Assembly: GCA_002365595.1 (NCBI GenBank)
Contig: DFAM01000010.1
Span: 1 to 64,000 of the forward strand
Direction of reading: 5' to 3'
Origin: Acinetobacter sp. UBA3106
GTDB lineage: Bacteria > Pseudomonadota > Gammaproteobacteria > Pseudomonadales > Moraxellaceae
DNA length: 64,000 bases
This document shows positions 1 through 9,004 of the stretch, in pieces. Numbering within the stretch: the first letter of the stretch is position 1; each line of letters opens with the position of its first letter. The notes below the pieces were generated by a model. It saw only the letters and a program-made list of their open reading frames with translations, had not been told where the DNA came from and made no database searches. The translations under genes and the position numbers were made by a program.

Positions 1-6
1 TATTCG

Positions 7-41
7 AAACACCCCCTTCAACAGAAGGGGGTGTTTTTTTA
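7..41 (+). terminator. Intrinsic terminator of a gene left of the window
   Basis: A GC-rich hairpin (ACACCCCCTT pairing with AAGGGGGTGT) is followed by seven T residues. No gene lies between it and the window edge, so it probably ends the transcript of a gene just outside. The rest of the gap up to rpoN (about 42-308) is very AT-rich and holds no other structure I can support. It presumably contains the rpoN promoter. Confidence 0.85.
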
Positions 42-308
42 TGTGGGGGATATTAAAAACCTGAGCTCATTATTTAATTTAAGTGGATTGATTTTGATAT
101 TATTGAGATATTTCGTTTTATATTTAAAATAAATTATTAATTTATAAAAATATTTATCATTATTTTTTCATTTTTTATCGCAAATATGACTAAAAAATCT
201 TTAAATTTGTATATTTTTTATGTATATCTATGATATAAAAAATAAAACGGCACAAAAATTGCTTATAACGTGTGCTTTTATAAATGACAGTAAAAAGAGT
301 AGGGTAGT

Positions 309-1763
309 ATGAAGTTATCGGTTGGATTGAAAGTTGCGAACTCCTTGTCATTGACACCGCAGTTGCAGCAGGCCATTCGTTTGCTTCAATTATCAAGCTT
401 AGAGCTTGAACAAGAAATTCAGATTCAACTTGATAGTAATCCGTTATTGGAAAAAGTAGAAGAGCAATCTTCGATTGAAAGTCTGTCTGCTTTACAAGAT
501 CAAGAACGTGAAAATAAAGATTTAACCAATGAGCTGAATGCAAATCATCTTCCTGATGATTTACCTGTCGATACCGATTGGGATGATGTTTATACCCACC
601 AACCGACGAGTCTCGGTTCCCCTGAATATGAAGAGCGTGAAGATAACCGTCAGGGGCATTTAGGTCTAAAAGAACATGTCCTCGAACAAATCAATTTATT
701 GCATTTTTCTTCTGTAGATCGTCTGATTGCGCATTGTATTGTCGATTCTTTAGATGAAAAAGGGTTTTTAGATGCTGAAATTACTGAAATCACATCATCT
801 GTGCAGCATCTACTGGAAACCATGGATTATGAGGATGAAGTAGAAGACGATGAAGTTCTTGTTGTTTTAAAACATATTCAGCATTTGGATCCTCCGGGGG
901 TGGCATCACGTAATCTGGCTGAATGTTTATTGGTGCAATTAGAAAGTTTGCCTGTACATCAAGCTTATCGTTGTGAAGCGATAACTTTATTAAATCATTA
1001 TGAGTTATTGATTTCGAATGAATTGCCTAAACTGGTCAAACAGACGGGTTTGAATCCTGAGCAATTGAAATGTGCAGTTGATCTGTTAAAGACATTAAAA
1101 GCCTATCCGGGAATGGAATTTGAAGAAAAAGACTCGGATTATCAAATTCCCGATGTGGTGGTGATGAAAAAGAATGATCATTGGCAAGTGCAGTTAAACC
1201 CGGATGTTATGCCTAAATTACGGATCAATTCTTTTTATGCCAGCATGATTAAACGTGCAGATCAAAGTAACGATAATCAATATTTACGCAATCAAATGTT
1301 AGATGCCAAAAACTTTATTAAAAGTGTCGATGAGCGTCATAAAACCTTGTTAAAAGTGGCAACCTGTATCGTAGAACATCAAAAAATGTTTTTGGAAATT
1401 GGGGCTGAAGGCATGAAACCTTTGGTACTTCGCGATATTGCTGAAGAAGTTGAATTGCATGAGTCTACAGTTTCCCGGGTGACAACCAACAAATTTATGC
1501 TGACTCCGCGCGGCTTATTTGAACTGAAATATTTTTTCTCAAGTCATGTTGCAACCACTTCTGGTGGAGAGGCATCATCCATTGCCATTCGGGCAAAAAT
1601 TAAAAAGTTAATTTCGGAAGAAAATCCTCGGAAGCCTTTATCTGACAATATTATTGCCAATTTATTAAAACAAGATGGAATTGATGTGGCACGTCGGACT
1701 GTAGCTAAATATCGAGAGTCGTTACATATTCCGTCATCTTCTGAACGAAAAGTCTTGATCTAA
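309..1763 (+). CDS. rpoN: RNA polymerase sigma-54 factor RpoN
   Basis: Alternative sigma factor that directs RNA polymerase to -24/-12 promoters, which fire only with an AAA+ enhancer-binding activator. The 484-residue length is normal. The N-terminus has the Gln/Leu-rich region I (LQQAIRLLQLSSLELEQEIQ), followed by an acidic region II. The core-binding and DNA-binding regions follow, with a helix-turn-helix near residues 374-396. The RpoN box ARRTVAKYRE, which reads the -24 element, is at residues 461-470. The ATG follows a purine-rich stretch (AAAAAGAGTAGGG). A ribosome hibernation factor gene lies downstream, as in many gammaproteobacteria, but a strong terminator separates the two. Confidence 0.98.
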   Translation: MKLSVGLKVANSLSLTPQLQQAIRLLQLSSLELEQEIQIQLDSNPLLEKVEEQSSIESLSALQDQERENKDLTNELNANHLPDDLPVDTDWDDVYTHQPTSLGSPEYEEREDNRQGHLGLKEHVLEQINLLHFSSVDRLIAHCIVDSLDEKGFLDAEITEITSSVQHLLETMDYEDEVEDDEVLVVLKHIQHLDPPGVASRNLAECLLVQLESLPVHQAYRCEAITLLNHYELLISNELPKLVKQTGLNPEQLKCAVDLLKTLKAYPGMEFEEKDSDYQIPDVVVMKKNDHWQVQLNPDVMPKLRINSFYASMIKRADQSNDNQYLRNQMLDAKNFIKSVDERHKTLLKVATCIVEHQKMFLEIGAEGMKPLVLRDIAEEVELHESTVSRVTTNKFMLTPRGLFELKYFFSSHVATTSGGEASSIAIRAKIKKLISEENPRKPLSDNIIANLLKQDGIDVARRTVAKYRESLHIPSSSERKVLI

Positions 1764-1787
1764 TTTTTAAAATCTGATTATTCTATG

Positions 1788-1818
1788 GATTCATTATGAC
1801 AACATAATGAATCTTTTT
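1788..1818 (+). terminator. rpoN terminator
   Basis: A perfect 11-bp stem (GATTCATTATG with CATAATGAATC, loop ACAA) is followed by a T-run directly downstream of rpoN. It suggests that hpf is transcribed at least partly from its own promoter in 1820-1935. Confidence 0.85.
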
Positions 1819-1935
1819 TCTTTTAAAGGAGTAGTTAAAATGATTTGAAGCGTGAATTGTAAAATTCTAATTTCTGTTATTGGATCATTTTAGCTATGAC
1901 TTTAACTAATCCTGAAGAAGGTGAGGGATAGAATT

Positions 1936-2268
1936 ATGCAAATAACAATTCGTGGTCATCACTTAACTATTACCCCTGCTATTGAAGATAATATTCGTTT
2001 AAAATTTACTGAAATGACCAAGCATTTAGACCAAGTCAATAGTATGCAGGTGAAATTGAGCAAAGATCATCAAGTAGACAAGCGTTCAAGAAAAGGAAGT
2101 TTAAATCATATAGCTGAAGCAATTATTCGTGTACCGGGGGCAGAATTGTTTGCACAGGCAACAGCTGATGATATGTATACATCAATAAAAAAATTAACGG
2201 AAAAACTTAAAAAACAGTTACATAAGCATAGAAAAATGCAGGTTGCATCTCCTTCTTTGCTAGCATAG
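1936..2268 (+). CDS. hpf: Ribosome hibernation promoting factor, short form
   Basis: Small ribosome-binding protein that helps form inactive 100S dimers in stationary phase. I chose the ATG at 1936, giving MQITIRGHHL and 110 residues. It fits the family N-terminus and has a GAGG motif about ten bases upstream; an in-frame GTG at 1921 would add five unconserved residues. The protein has the S30AE/HPF fold pattern: the opening ITIRGHHL strand, a Lys-rich middle, and the helix ADDMYTSIKKLTEKLKKQL. It lacks the C-terminal dimerisation domain of long HPF. The position after rpoN is the classic one. Confidence 0.93.
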   Translation: MQITIRGHHLTITPAIEDNIRLKFTEMTKHLDQVNSMQVKLSKDHQVDKRSRKGSLNHIAEAIIRVPGAELFAQATADDMYTSIKKLTEKLKKQLHKHRKMQVASPSLLA

Positions 2269-2282
2269 TTTTATTTTTGAAC

Positions 2283-2312
2283 AAAAAGAGGTTTTTGATA
2301 ACCTCTTTTTTT
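2283..2312 (+). terminator. hpf terminator
   Basis: AAAAAGAGGTT pairs with AACCTCTTTTT around a short loop, followed by T residues, right after hpf. Confidence 0.85.
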
Positions 2313-2405
2313 ATATATTAAATGTTATACGTTAATGATTTATTTTTCATATTTATAGTAAAATGGCAGGTTTTTACACCGTTGGTCCTATAAGAGGTCT
2401 TTGTG

Positions 2406-2657
2406 ATGAATAGTGAACAGCTCACTGAAATTTTAAAAGCTGCTTTTCCAGAGGCTGAAGTTGCAGTTAGTGGGCAAGGCGGGAAATTTGATCTTCGTAT
2501 CGTAGACGAACAATTTGAAGGCAAACGTCCAGTAGCACGCCAGCAGACTGTTTATGCTCCGTTAAATTCATATATTGCCAGCGGTGAAGTACACGCGGTA
2601 ACTATTCGTGCAATGACCCAAGAAGAATGGCGTAAAGCAAGCTTATTCGGAGCTTAG
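2406..2657 (+). CDS. ibaG: BolA/IbaG family protein
   Basis: Small BolA-family protein of 83 residues. Members work with monothiol glutaredoxins in iron-sulfur cluster trafficking, and IbaG is linked to acid stress. The ATG at 2406 has AGAGG seven bases upstream; a GTG one codon earlier is also possible. The fold pattern is visible: LTEILKAAFPEAEVAVSG, then GGKFDLRIVDEQFEGKRPVARQ where BolA has the conserved turn, and a C-terminal VHAVTIRAMTQEEW segment. It sits six bases before murA, as in E. coli and many relatives, and is probably co-transcribed with murA and hisG. Confidence 0.9.
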   Translation: MNSEQLTEILKAAFPEAEVAVSGQGGKFDLRIVDEQFEGKRPVARQQTVYAPLNSYIASGEVHAVTIRAMTQEEWRKASLFGA

Positions 2658-2663
2658 AACTAG

Positions 2664-3920
2664 ATGGATAAATTTTTAATTCAGGGCGGTGTTAAGCTCG
2701 AAGGTGAAGTGCGTATTTCTGGTGCAAAAAATGCAGCACTTCCATTACTTGCTGCAATGATTCTCCCTGAAACTCCTACCGTATTAACGAATGTTCCAAA
2801 TCTTAAGGATGTGAACACTTTAGTCAAACTTATTGCAGGCTTAGGTGTTCAAATTTCCTATGAAGGCGATACGGTTAAGGCAGATACATCTACATTAGAT
2901 AATCAGTTTGCACCCTATGAATTGGTAAAAACCATGCGTGCATCAATTTTGGTCTTAGGTCCATTATTGGCGCGCTATGGTAGTGCAAAAGTTTCTCTTC
3001 CGGGTGGATGTGCCATTGGTTCCCGTCCAGTTGATCAACATCTTAAAGCATTAGAAGCTTTGGGTGCTGAAATTGAAGTTGAAGCTGGATATGTGCATGC
3101 CAAAGTTGATGGTCGTCTTAAAGGTGGCGAAGTTGTCTTTGATATGGTCACTGTGGGCGGTACGGAAAATATTTTAATGGCTGCTGTGCTTGCTGATGGT
3201 GTAACGACTATCCGTAATGCGGCCCGTGAACCGGAAATTACAGATCTTGCGCAAATGTTGATTAAAATGGGCGCAAAAATTGAAGGTTTGGATACCGATA
3301 CTTTAGTAGTTACTGGTGTTGAAAGCTTACATGGCTGTGAATATGCCGTAGTGGCTGACCGTATTGAAACAGGTTCATATTTGGCTGCCGCTGCAATTAC
3401 CGGTGGTAAAATTAAAACCACGCATACTGATCCAAGTTTGATGGAATCGGTACTCGAAAAATTCGAAGAAATGGGTGCTGAAGTGACCCGTGGGGATGAC
3501 TGGATTGAACTGGATATGATGGGTAAACGTCCGAAAGCGGTAAGCTTTCAGACCCTGCCACATCCAGAATTTCCAACTGATATGCAAGCTCAGATCATGG
3601 CAGTTAATGCAATTGGTCGTGGTTTTGCAACCATTTCTGAAACGATTTTTGAAAACCGTTTTATGCATGTACCTGAATTGGCAAGAATGGGCGCAAATAT
3701 TCAGGTTGAAGGTAATGATGCAGTGGTTACAGGTGTTGAAAAACTTTCAGCAGCACCCGTAATGGCGACAGATTTACGTGCTTCTTTCTCTTTAGTTTTA
3801 GCTGCTTTGGCGGCTGAAGGTGAAACTCTGATTGACCGTATTTATCATATTGACCGCGGTTATGAAGATGTTGAAGCAAAATTACAAGGTTTAGGCGCCC
3901 AGATTAAGCGAGTAAGTTAA
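2664..3920 (+). CDS. murA: UDP-N-acetylglucosamine 1-carboxyvinyltransferase MurA
   Basis: First committed step of peptidoglycan synthesis in the cytoplasm: transfer of enolpyruvate from phosphoenolpyruvate to UDP-GlcNAc. The 418 residues match the family. The substrate-binding KNAALPLLAA motif is near residue 22. The catalytic, fosfomycin-reactive cysteine is Cys116, in PGGCAIGSRPVD. The loop ending in RIETGSYLAAA and the C-terminal DLRASFSLVLAALAAEG are typical EPSP-synthase-fold elements. The stop codon overlaps the hisG start (TAATG), so the two are translationally coupled. Confidence 0.98.
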   Translation: MDKFLIQGGVKLEGEVRISGAKNAALPLLAAMILPETPTVLTNVPNLKDVNTLVKLIAGLGVQISYEGDTVKADTSTLDNQFAPYELVKTMRASILVLGPLLARYGSAKVSLPGGCAIGSRPVDQHLKALEALGAEIEVEAGYVHAKVDGRLKGGEVVFDMVTVGGTENILMAAVLADGVTTIRNAAREPEITDLAQMLIKMGAKIEGLDTDTLVVTGVESLHGCEYAVVADRIETGSYLAAAAITGGKIKTTHTDPSLMESVLEKFEEMGAEVTRGDDWIELDMMGKRPKAVSFQTLPHPEFPTDMQAQIMAVNAIGRGFATISETIFENRFMHVPELARMGANIQVEGNDAVVTGVEKLSAAPVMATDLRASFSLVLAALAAEGETLIDRIYHIDRGYEDVEAKLQGLGAQIKRVS

Positions 3921-4621
3921 TGAGCGATATGAGAAACGATGATCCAAACTTTGACGTTATGGGCAATTTTGATCATGGTTTAACTTTAGCATTAAGTAAG
4001 GGACGTATTTTAAAAGAAACTTTACCTCTGCTAGAAACAGCAGGAATTAACTTGCTGGAAGATCCGGATAAATCACGTAAATTGATTTTCCCTACGACAC
4101 ATAAACATGTGCGTATTTTGATTTTACGTGCCTCTGATGTGCCGACATATGTGGAAAATGGTGCAGCGGATATCGGGGTCGCGGGTAAAGATGTGCTCAT
4201 GGAGCATGGTGCGCAAAATGTCTATGAACCGCTAGACTTGAAGATTGCAGTTTGTAAACTCATGACTGCAGGTAAAGTAGGCATGGAACGTCCGAAAGGT
4301 CGTTTAAAAATTGCAACCAAGTATGTGAACTTAACCCGTCAATACTATGCCAGCCTAGGCGAGCAAGTGGATGTAATTAAGTTGTATGGTTCGATGGAAC
4401 TTGCACCTTTAGTGGGTTTGGGTGATTACATTGTCGATGTGGTTGATACTGGTAATACCTTGCGTGCCAATGGTTTAGAGCCACTTGAAGAAATTTGCAA
4501 AGTGTCTTCACGTTTGATTGTGAACAAAGCAAGTTTTAAACGTAAACAAACACTGCTTAATCCGATTCTGGCACAGCTTGAAAAAGCAGTTGAAGAACGT
4601 GAGCAAGCAAAAAAAGTATAA
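3920..4621 (+). CDS. hisG: ATP phosphoribosyltransferase, short form
   Basis: Catalyses the first step of histidine synthesis, condensing ATP with PRPP. At 233 residues it is the short form, lacking the C-terminal regulatory domain. By family knowledge such enzymes need the HisZ regulatory subunit, which is not in this window. Visible motifs are LALSKGRILKETLPLL near the N-terminus and the PRPP-binding segment DYIVDVVDTGNTLRANGL. The ATG overlaps the murA stop by one base. A second ATG three codons in (3929) is possible. A terminator follows, so hisD is a separate unit. Confidence 0.96.
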   Translation: MSDMRNDDPNFDVMGNFDHGLTLALSKGRILKETLPLLETAGINLLEDPDKSRKLIFPTTHKHVRILILRASDVPTYVENGAADIGVAGKDVLMEHGAQNVYEPLDLKIAVCKLMTAGKVGMERPKGRLKIATKYVNLTRQYYASLGEQVDVIKLYGSMELAPLVGLGDYIVDVVDTGNTLRANGLEPLEEICKVSSRLIVNKASFKRKQTLLNPILAQLEKAVEEREQAKKV

Positions 4622-4638
4622 GTTTTTTTGTTGTTGAG

Positions 4639-4664
4639 AAACCGTCCTAAGGGGCGGTTTTTTT
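4639..4664 (+). terminator. Terminator after ibaG-murA-hisG
   Basis: AAACCGTCC pairs with GGGCGGTTT (one extra G) around a short loop, followed by a T-run, just after the hisG stop. Confidence 0.85.
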
Positions 4665-4820
4665 ATTTTGTGATTTTGAAAACGGCGCTTTTAAGTTTAA
4701 TCAATTTTATCAAAAGTTATTTCCAATAAAATTCATACTTATAGTCGGGACTAGTTACCGACAAAAGCACATAAAACAGGTAAACTAAAGACTCCCATTA
4801 TTTTCATTGTGGATAAATTG

Positions 4821-6110
4821 ATGCGACGTTTATCGACTCAAGATCAAAATTTCAAACAGGTCTTTGCAGATTTGTTGGCTTTTGAAACTGTGAGTGACCC
4901 AGAACTCTTAAAAACCGTAGATCAAATCATTGCTGATGTACGTCAGCATGGTGATGCTCATGTTCTTAAACTCACACAACAGTTCGATCGACATCCTGCG
5001 CATCAATTTTCTGAGCTTGAACTGAGTCAGGAACAACTAAAAGTAGCATTTGAGGGTTTAAGCACCGAAGTTCGTGAAGCACTTGAGCTAGCAGCAAACC
5101 GTGTACGTGAATTTCACCAAGCACAAAAGCAAGATGGCTGGACCTATGTCGACGCTCTAGGAAATACTTTGGGTCAAAAAGTAACACCGCTGGATCGTGT
5201 CGGTATTTATGTACCTGGTGGATTGGCATCTTATCCATCTTCAGTGTTAATGAATGCCATTCCTGCACATGTGGCAGGTGTACCTGAGATTATTATGGTA
5301 GTACCTGCACCGAATGGTGATTTGAATCCATTGGTTCTTGCAGCAGCATATTTGGCGGGTGTGCATCGTGTCTTTACCATTGGTGGCGCACAAGCGGTTG
5401 CTGCTTTGGCTTATGGTACAGAAACTATTCCATCTGTCGATAAAATTACCGGACCAGGTAACCGTTTCGTGGCAGCGGCTAAACGTGCGGTATTTGGTCA
5501 AGTCGGTATCGACATGATTGCCGGACCTTCTGAAATTTTGGTCTATGCTGAAGGCGAGAATAATGCCAAATGGCTGGCAATGGATCTGTTGTCACAAGCA
5601 GAACATGACACCGTTGCACAAGCAGTATTTATCACGCCTGATGAACAGCTTTTGAATGAAGTTGCAATCGCGATTGAAGCGCATTTAGAAGCTTTACCAA
5701 AAGCTGAAATTGCACGTACGTCTATTGCCAATCGTGGGGCTTTGGTTTTGGTGAAAGGTCGTCAAGAAGCGATTGACTTGATTAACCAGGTTGCGCCTGA
5801 ACATTTAGAACTTTGCCTGGATGAAGCGCAAGAAATGTCGGAAAGCATTCGTCATGCCGGTGCCATTTTTATGGGGCGTTATACCCCTGAAGCGATTGGT
5901 GACTACTGTGCTGGACCAAACCATGTGTTGCCAACATCTGGGACTGCGCGTTTCTCCTCACCGCTCGGTGTCTACGATTTCCAGAAGCGTTCCAGCCTGA
6001 TTATGTGCTCGCAAGAAGGTGTAAAAACTTTAGCGAAAACAGCAGACGTATTGGCACAGCAAGAAAACTTGGATGCCCATGCGAGATCAGCAAGATATCG
6101 TTATCAGTAA
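4821..6110 (+). CDS. hisD: Histidinol dehydrogenase
   Basis: Zn-dependent enzyme that oxidises histidinol to histidine in two NAD-dependent steps, the last two reactions of the pathway. The ATG at 4821 (MRRLSTQDQNF, 429 residues) fits the family; an in-frame GTG at 4809 would add four residues. Family signatures are RVGIYVPGG, ITGPGNRFVAAAKR, IDMIAGPSEILV, LSQAEHD and the catalytic-region PEHLELC, with a C-terminal AGPNHVLPTSGTARF segment. It follows hisG after a terminator and about 150 bases of AT-rich sequence that presumably carries its promoter. hisC lies downstream across a palindromic repeat. Confidence 0.97.
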   Translation: MRRLSTQDQNFKQVFADLLAFETVSDPELLKTVDQIIADVRQHGDAHVLKLTQQFDRHPAHQFSELELSQEQLKVAFEGLSTEVREALELAANRVREFHQAQKQDGWTYVDALGNTLGQKVTPLDRVGIYVPGGLASYPSSVLMNAIPAHVAGVPEIIMVVPAPNGDLNPLVLAAAYLAGVHRVFTIGGAQAVAALAYGTETIPSVDKITGPGNRFVAAAKRAVFGQVGIDMIAGPSEILVYAEGENNAKWLAMDLLSQAEHDTVAQAVFITPDEQLLNEVAIAIEAHLEALPKAEIARTSIANRGALVLVKGRQEAIDLINQVAPEHLELCLDEAQEMSESIRHAGAIFMGRYTPEAIGDYCAGPNHVLPTSGTARFSSPLGVYDFQKRSSLIMCSQEGVKTLAKTADVLAQQENLDAHARSARYRYQ

Positions 6111-6134
6111 TTTAAATCTATATTAAAAAAGATA

Positions 6135-6208
6135 TTTCTCTCCCTGTGGGAGAGGTTAGGTGAGAGGCAAATAGAACCTCTCTCTAACCCTCTCCTAAAA
6201 GGAGAGAA
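6135..6208. repeat. Palindromic repeat between hisD and hisC (copy 1)
   Basis: Two arms (6135-6167 and 6177-6208) are imperfect reverse complements. Each arm is itself a small hairpin: CTCTCC with GGGAGAG, and CTCTCC with GGAGAG. The whole can fold as one long stem or two short ones. The core GGTTAG/CTAACC and the GAGAGG blocks recur in the repeat at 7316-7386, so this is a dispersed REP-like family. It may act on mRNA stability or partial termination between hisD and hisC; that role is inferred. Confidence 0.8.
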
Positions 6209-6223
6209 TGTTGAGAATACAAA

Positions 6224-7312
6224 ATGAATGTCACTACAGAACAAATGCGTTTTTGGAGTCCTGAAGTACGTGAATTAGAACCGTACACACCAGGTGAACA
6301 ACCGAAAATCCAAAATCTTTTAAAACTCAATACCAATGAAAATCCATACCCACCATCACCTAAAGTAGTGGAAGCAGTTCAAGCGGTATTGGCAAATTCA
6401 GCAGATGTATTGCGCTTATATCCGGATCCGGATGCAACTGCCCTAAAACAGGCGATTGCTAAACAGCAACATGTTCCAGTAGAAAATGTGTTTGTTGGTA
6501 ACGGTTCCGATGAAGTATTGGCACATATTTTTAAAGCATTTTTTGTGCAAGAATTGCCAGTGCTCTATCCGGATATTACCTACAGTTTTTATCCGGTTTA
6601 CAGTCAGTTCTTTGGGGTAAAAACCAAAGTTTTACCGCTAAATGATGATTTTGAGATTTTGGTGGATGATTATAAACAGCCGAATGGCGGGATTATCATC
6701 ACCAACCCAAATGCGCCGACCAGTATTGATTTAGGTATCGATGCAATTGAAGCAATTCTGCAGGCGAATCCAGATTCAGTGGTAGTTATTGATGAAGCAT
6801 ATGTCGATTTTGGTGCTGAATCAGCGGTGAAATTGGTTGAAAAGTATGACAACTTGGTTGTCTGTCAAACCACTTCCAAGTCTCGTTCACTGGCAGGTTT
6901 ACGAGTTGGATTTGCGATTGCTCAGCCGCATTTAATCGCTGCCCTTGAAGCAGTGAAAAACAGCTTTAACTCTTATCCAATCGACCGTTTTGCGATTGCA
7001 GCTGCTGTTGCTTCATTTGAAGATCAGGAATACTTCGAAGCGCAAAATAAGAAAGTAATTGCCGGCCGTGAAAAGTTAGTGACACAATTGGCTGAGCTTG
7101 GCTTTAAAGTCTTACCATCGAGTGCAAATTTCATTTTTGCATCATTACCAAGCAAAGATGCAGCTGAGTTGGCCTCAGAATTGCGTGAACGTGGCATTAT
7201 AGTACGTTATTTCAATAAACCGCGTATCAACCAGTTCCTGCGGATTACCATCGGTACGGATGAGCAAAACCAGCGTTTGGTTGATACCTTAAAAAACGAT
7301 ATTTTGGCGTGA
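6224..7312 (+). CDS. hisC: Histidinol-phosphate aminotransferase
   Basis: PLP-dependent class II aminotransferase that converts imidazole-acetol phosphate to histidinol phosphate. Its 362 residues are normal. Visible features are the N-terminal LNTNENPYPPSPKV, the PLP-contacting GNGSDEVL, the ITNPNAPTS and VVIDEAYVDF segments, and the Schiff-base Lys219 in TTSKSRSLAGLRVGFA. The C-terminal RITIGTDEQN is conserved. Some Acinetobacter HisC proteins may also take aromatic substrates; the sequence does not decide this. The gene is bracketed by two members of one palindromic repeat family and converges on pabB. Confidence 0.97.
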   Translation: MNVTTEQMRFWSPEVRELEPYTPGEQPKIQNLLKLNTNENPYPPSPKVVEAVQAVLANSADVLRLYPDPDATALKQAIAKQQHVPVENVFVGNGSDEVLAHIFKAFFVQELPVLYPDITYSFYPVYSQFFGVKTKVLPLNDDFEILVDDYKQPNGGIIITNPNAPTSIDLGIDAIEAILQANPDSVVVIDEAYVDFGAESAVKLVEKYDNLVVCQTTSKSRSLAGLRVGFAIAQPHLIAALEAVKNSFNSYPIDRFAIAAAVASFEDQEYFEAQNKKVIAGREKLVTQLAELGFKVLPSSANFIFASLPSKDAAELASELRERGIIVRYFNKPRINQFLRITIGTDEQNQRLVDTLKNDILA

Positions 7313-7315
7313 TTT

Positions 7316-7386
7316 AAATCCCTCCTAACCTCCCTTTGTTAAATGAAGGAATTCCCTCCTTTAATAAAGGAGGGTTAGAGTGGATT
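7316..7386. repeat. Palindromic repeat between hisC and pabB (copy 2)
   Basis: The left arm (7316-7343) and right arm (7359-7386) are near-complementary, beginning AAATCC and ending GGATTT, with a CTAACC/GGGTTAG core shared with the repeat at 6135-6208. It lies between two converging genes and could act as a bidirectional terminator, although no clean T-run follows it. Confidence 0.75.
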
Positions 7387-7395
7387 TTGCAAACA

Positions 7396-8748
7396 TTATT
7401 CAGGTTTATACCAGGTATTGAGTAAATCCAGCATAGCTTTGACCTTATCAAAACATTCCTGATATTCAGCATCACAATCAGATGCAATGGTAATTCCGCC
7501 ACCGGCCCAAACAGAAACATCATCCTGATATTTTTGAATCGAGCGAATCAAAATATTCCATGAACCTGTACCATCAAAATTAAAATAACCCATCGAACCA
7601 CAGTAGGCTCCACGTGGAGCACCTTCAAGTTCTTCTATAATTTGCATGGCACGAATTTTGGGTGCGCCAGTGATCGAGCCACCCGGAAGCGCAGACATCA
7701 GAACATGAAAAGGATTGACATCTTCCCTTAAAGTAGCAGTGACCTCACTAACCATATGATGGACTTGATTAAATGACTCAATTTCAAAAAGTTTTGGTGT
7801 TTTAACCGAGCCTGTTTCAGCATATACACTCAAATCATTCCGTAGCAAATCCACAATCATCACATTTTCGGCTTGGTCTTTTTTAGAGTGAATTAAGCTT
7901 TGCTTGGAGTGTTCATCTTGTTCAGCATCTGAATATCGAGGCATAGTGCCTTTAATCGGTTTTGTGGTGATTTTCCGATCTGCTTCAAAATCAATAAACA
8001 GTTCAGGAGAACAGCTTAATAATTCAAAATTATCAATTTTAAGATAACCCGAATAAGGTGCATCAGTCAGCTGCCAAAATGCTTCTGCGGTATCTAACAA
8101 CAAACCTTGTGCCTTAGCTGTAAATTCTTGAGTTAAATTAATTTGATAACAATCACCCGCTCGAATGTAATCTTGCACCTGTTGAAAGGCACTCGCATAG
8201 CGTTGTTTATTCCAGCGTGCAGTACAAGGTTGAGTGAGCGAGAAATTTTGATTGCCTTTATTTAGCCTGTTTTTGTTTTGCAAGGCGTCCTGAATCAACT
8301 GAAAAATCGTTTCCGCATCCTGCTCATGACTAAAAAACATCCAGCCTTCATTGGTCAGTTTAATATAGCTGTAATAAATGCCTAAAAATAAAGAGGGCTG
8401 GTTTTTATGTTGAACGTTGACTTGTTGTTGGGCTGCCTCATCATAACTGATAAAACCGATTAAACCGCCATTGAAGTCAGGAGAATAGTTTTGCGAATAA
8501 GGCTTAAAAAAATGGTTTAAATCAATTAATTCAAAACTTTGTTGATATTGGTTTAATGATGTTCTACTAAATTTCTGAATTTTTGTATTTTGTACAAGCA
8601 TATATTCAGAAGCAAAAAGTGCAATCACAGGTTGTTTCACATTTTTTAAGTAAACCACATGATCAAGATGTGATAGGCATAAAAGTATTTCAGCAGGATT
8701 AAGCTGTTGTTTAGTCATCAATTTTTTAAAAAAAACAGGCTTATTCAT
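7396..8748 (-). CDS. pabB: Aminodeoxychorismate synthase component I
   Basis: Chorismate-using enzyme that, with the glutaminase PabA, makes 4-amino-4-deoxychorismate for folate synthesis. The 450 residues cover an N-terminal domain (about 1-170) and the chorismate-binding domain. The diagnostic motif is PIKGT at residues 264-268. The lysine (Lys266) is the nucleophile of aminodeoxychorismate synthases; anthranilate synthases have PIAGT here. SCSPELF and GSITGAPKIRAMQIIEELEG are also present. A second in-frame ATG ten codons in is a possible start. The gene stands alone on the minus strand, converging on hisC and diverging from filA. Confidence 0.95.
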   Translation of the reverse strand: MNKPVFFKKLMTKQQLNPAEILLCLSHLDHVVYLKNVKQPVIALFASEYMLVQNTKIQKFSRTSLNQYQQSFELIDLNHFFKPYSQNYSPDFNGGLIGFISYDEAAQQQVNVQHKNQPSLFLGIYYSYIKLTNEGWMFFSHEQDAETIFQLIQDALQNKNRLNKGNQNFSLTQPCTARWNKQRYASAFQQVQDYIRAGDCYQINLTQEFTAKAQGLLLDTAEAFWQLTDAPYSGYLKIDNFELLSCSPELFIDFEADRKITTKPIKGTMPRYSDAEQDEHSKQSLIHSKKDQAENVMIVDLLRNDLSVYAETGSVKTPKLFEIESFNQVHHMVSEVTATLREDVNPFHVLMSALPGGSITGAPKIRAMQIIEELEGAPRGAYCGSMGYFNFDGTGSWNILIRSIQKYQDDVSVWAGGGITIASDCDAEYQECFDKVKAMLDLLNTWYKPE

Positions 8749-8860
8749 ACGATGTTACTTTATAAAGGCGATACATAGACAAGCTATTCTATAACATTGG
8801 TGATGCATAAAAACTGTAAATACCGTTTGTCGGTAACATATGGATTACGACCAATAGCAG

Positions 8861-8887
8861 TTGAACAAAAAAGGACAGCCATATAAT
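8861..8887 (+). promoter_or_regulatory. Possible sigma-70 promoter for filA
   Basis: TTGAAC (8861-8866) and a consensus TATAAT (8882-8887) lie about 118 bases before the filA start. The spacer is only 15 bp, so the -35 assignment is weak. The -10 is the stronger half. Confidence 0.4.
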
Positions 8888-9004
8888 TTAACTAGGGCAA
8901 ATCAGCTGCTCAAGGAAAGACTCACTATTGTCAAAAAATAAAAAACAATCAGTGAAATCGAGTAGTTAACAATCAAAAAAATAATACTCTTGGGAGAGTA
9001 CAAG

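Noticed and set aside
2321..2342. Second Xer site near TTATACGTTAA between hpf and ibaG
   Set aside because: The XerC-like half is partial and no XerD half lies at the required 6-bp spacing.
4753..8837. Exact 12-mer GTTACCGACAAA upstream of both hisD (4753-4764) and pabB (reverse, 8826-8837)
   Set aside because: Same orientation and similar distance to both genes is attractive, but several 12-mer matches between intergenic regions are expected by chance in 64 kb, and the flanks do not align.
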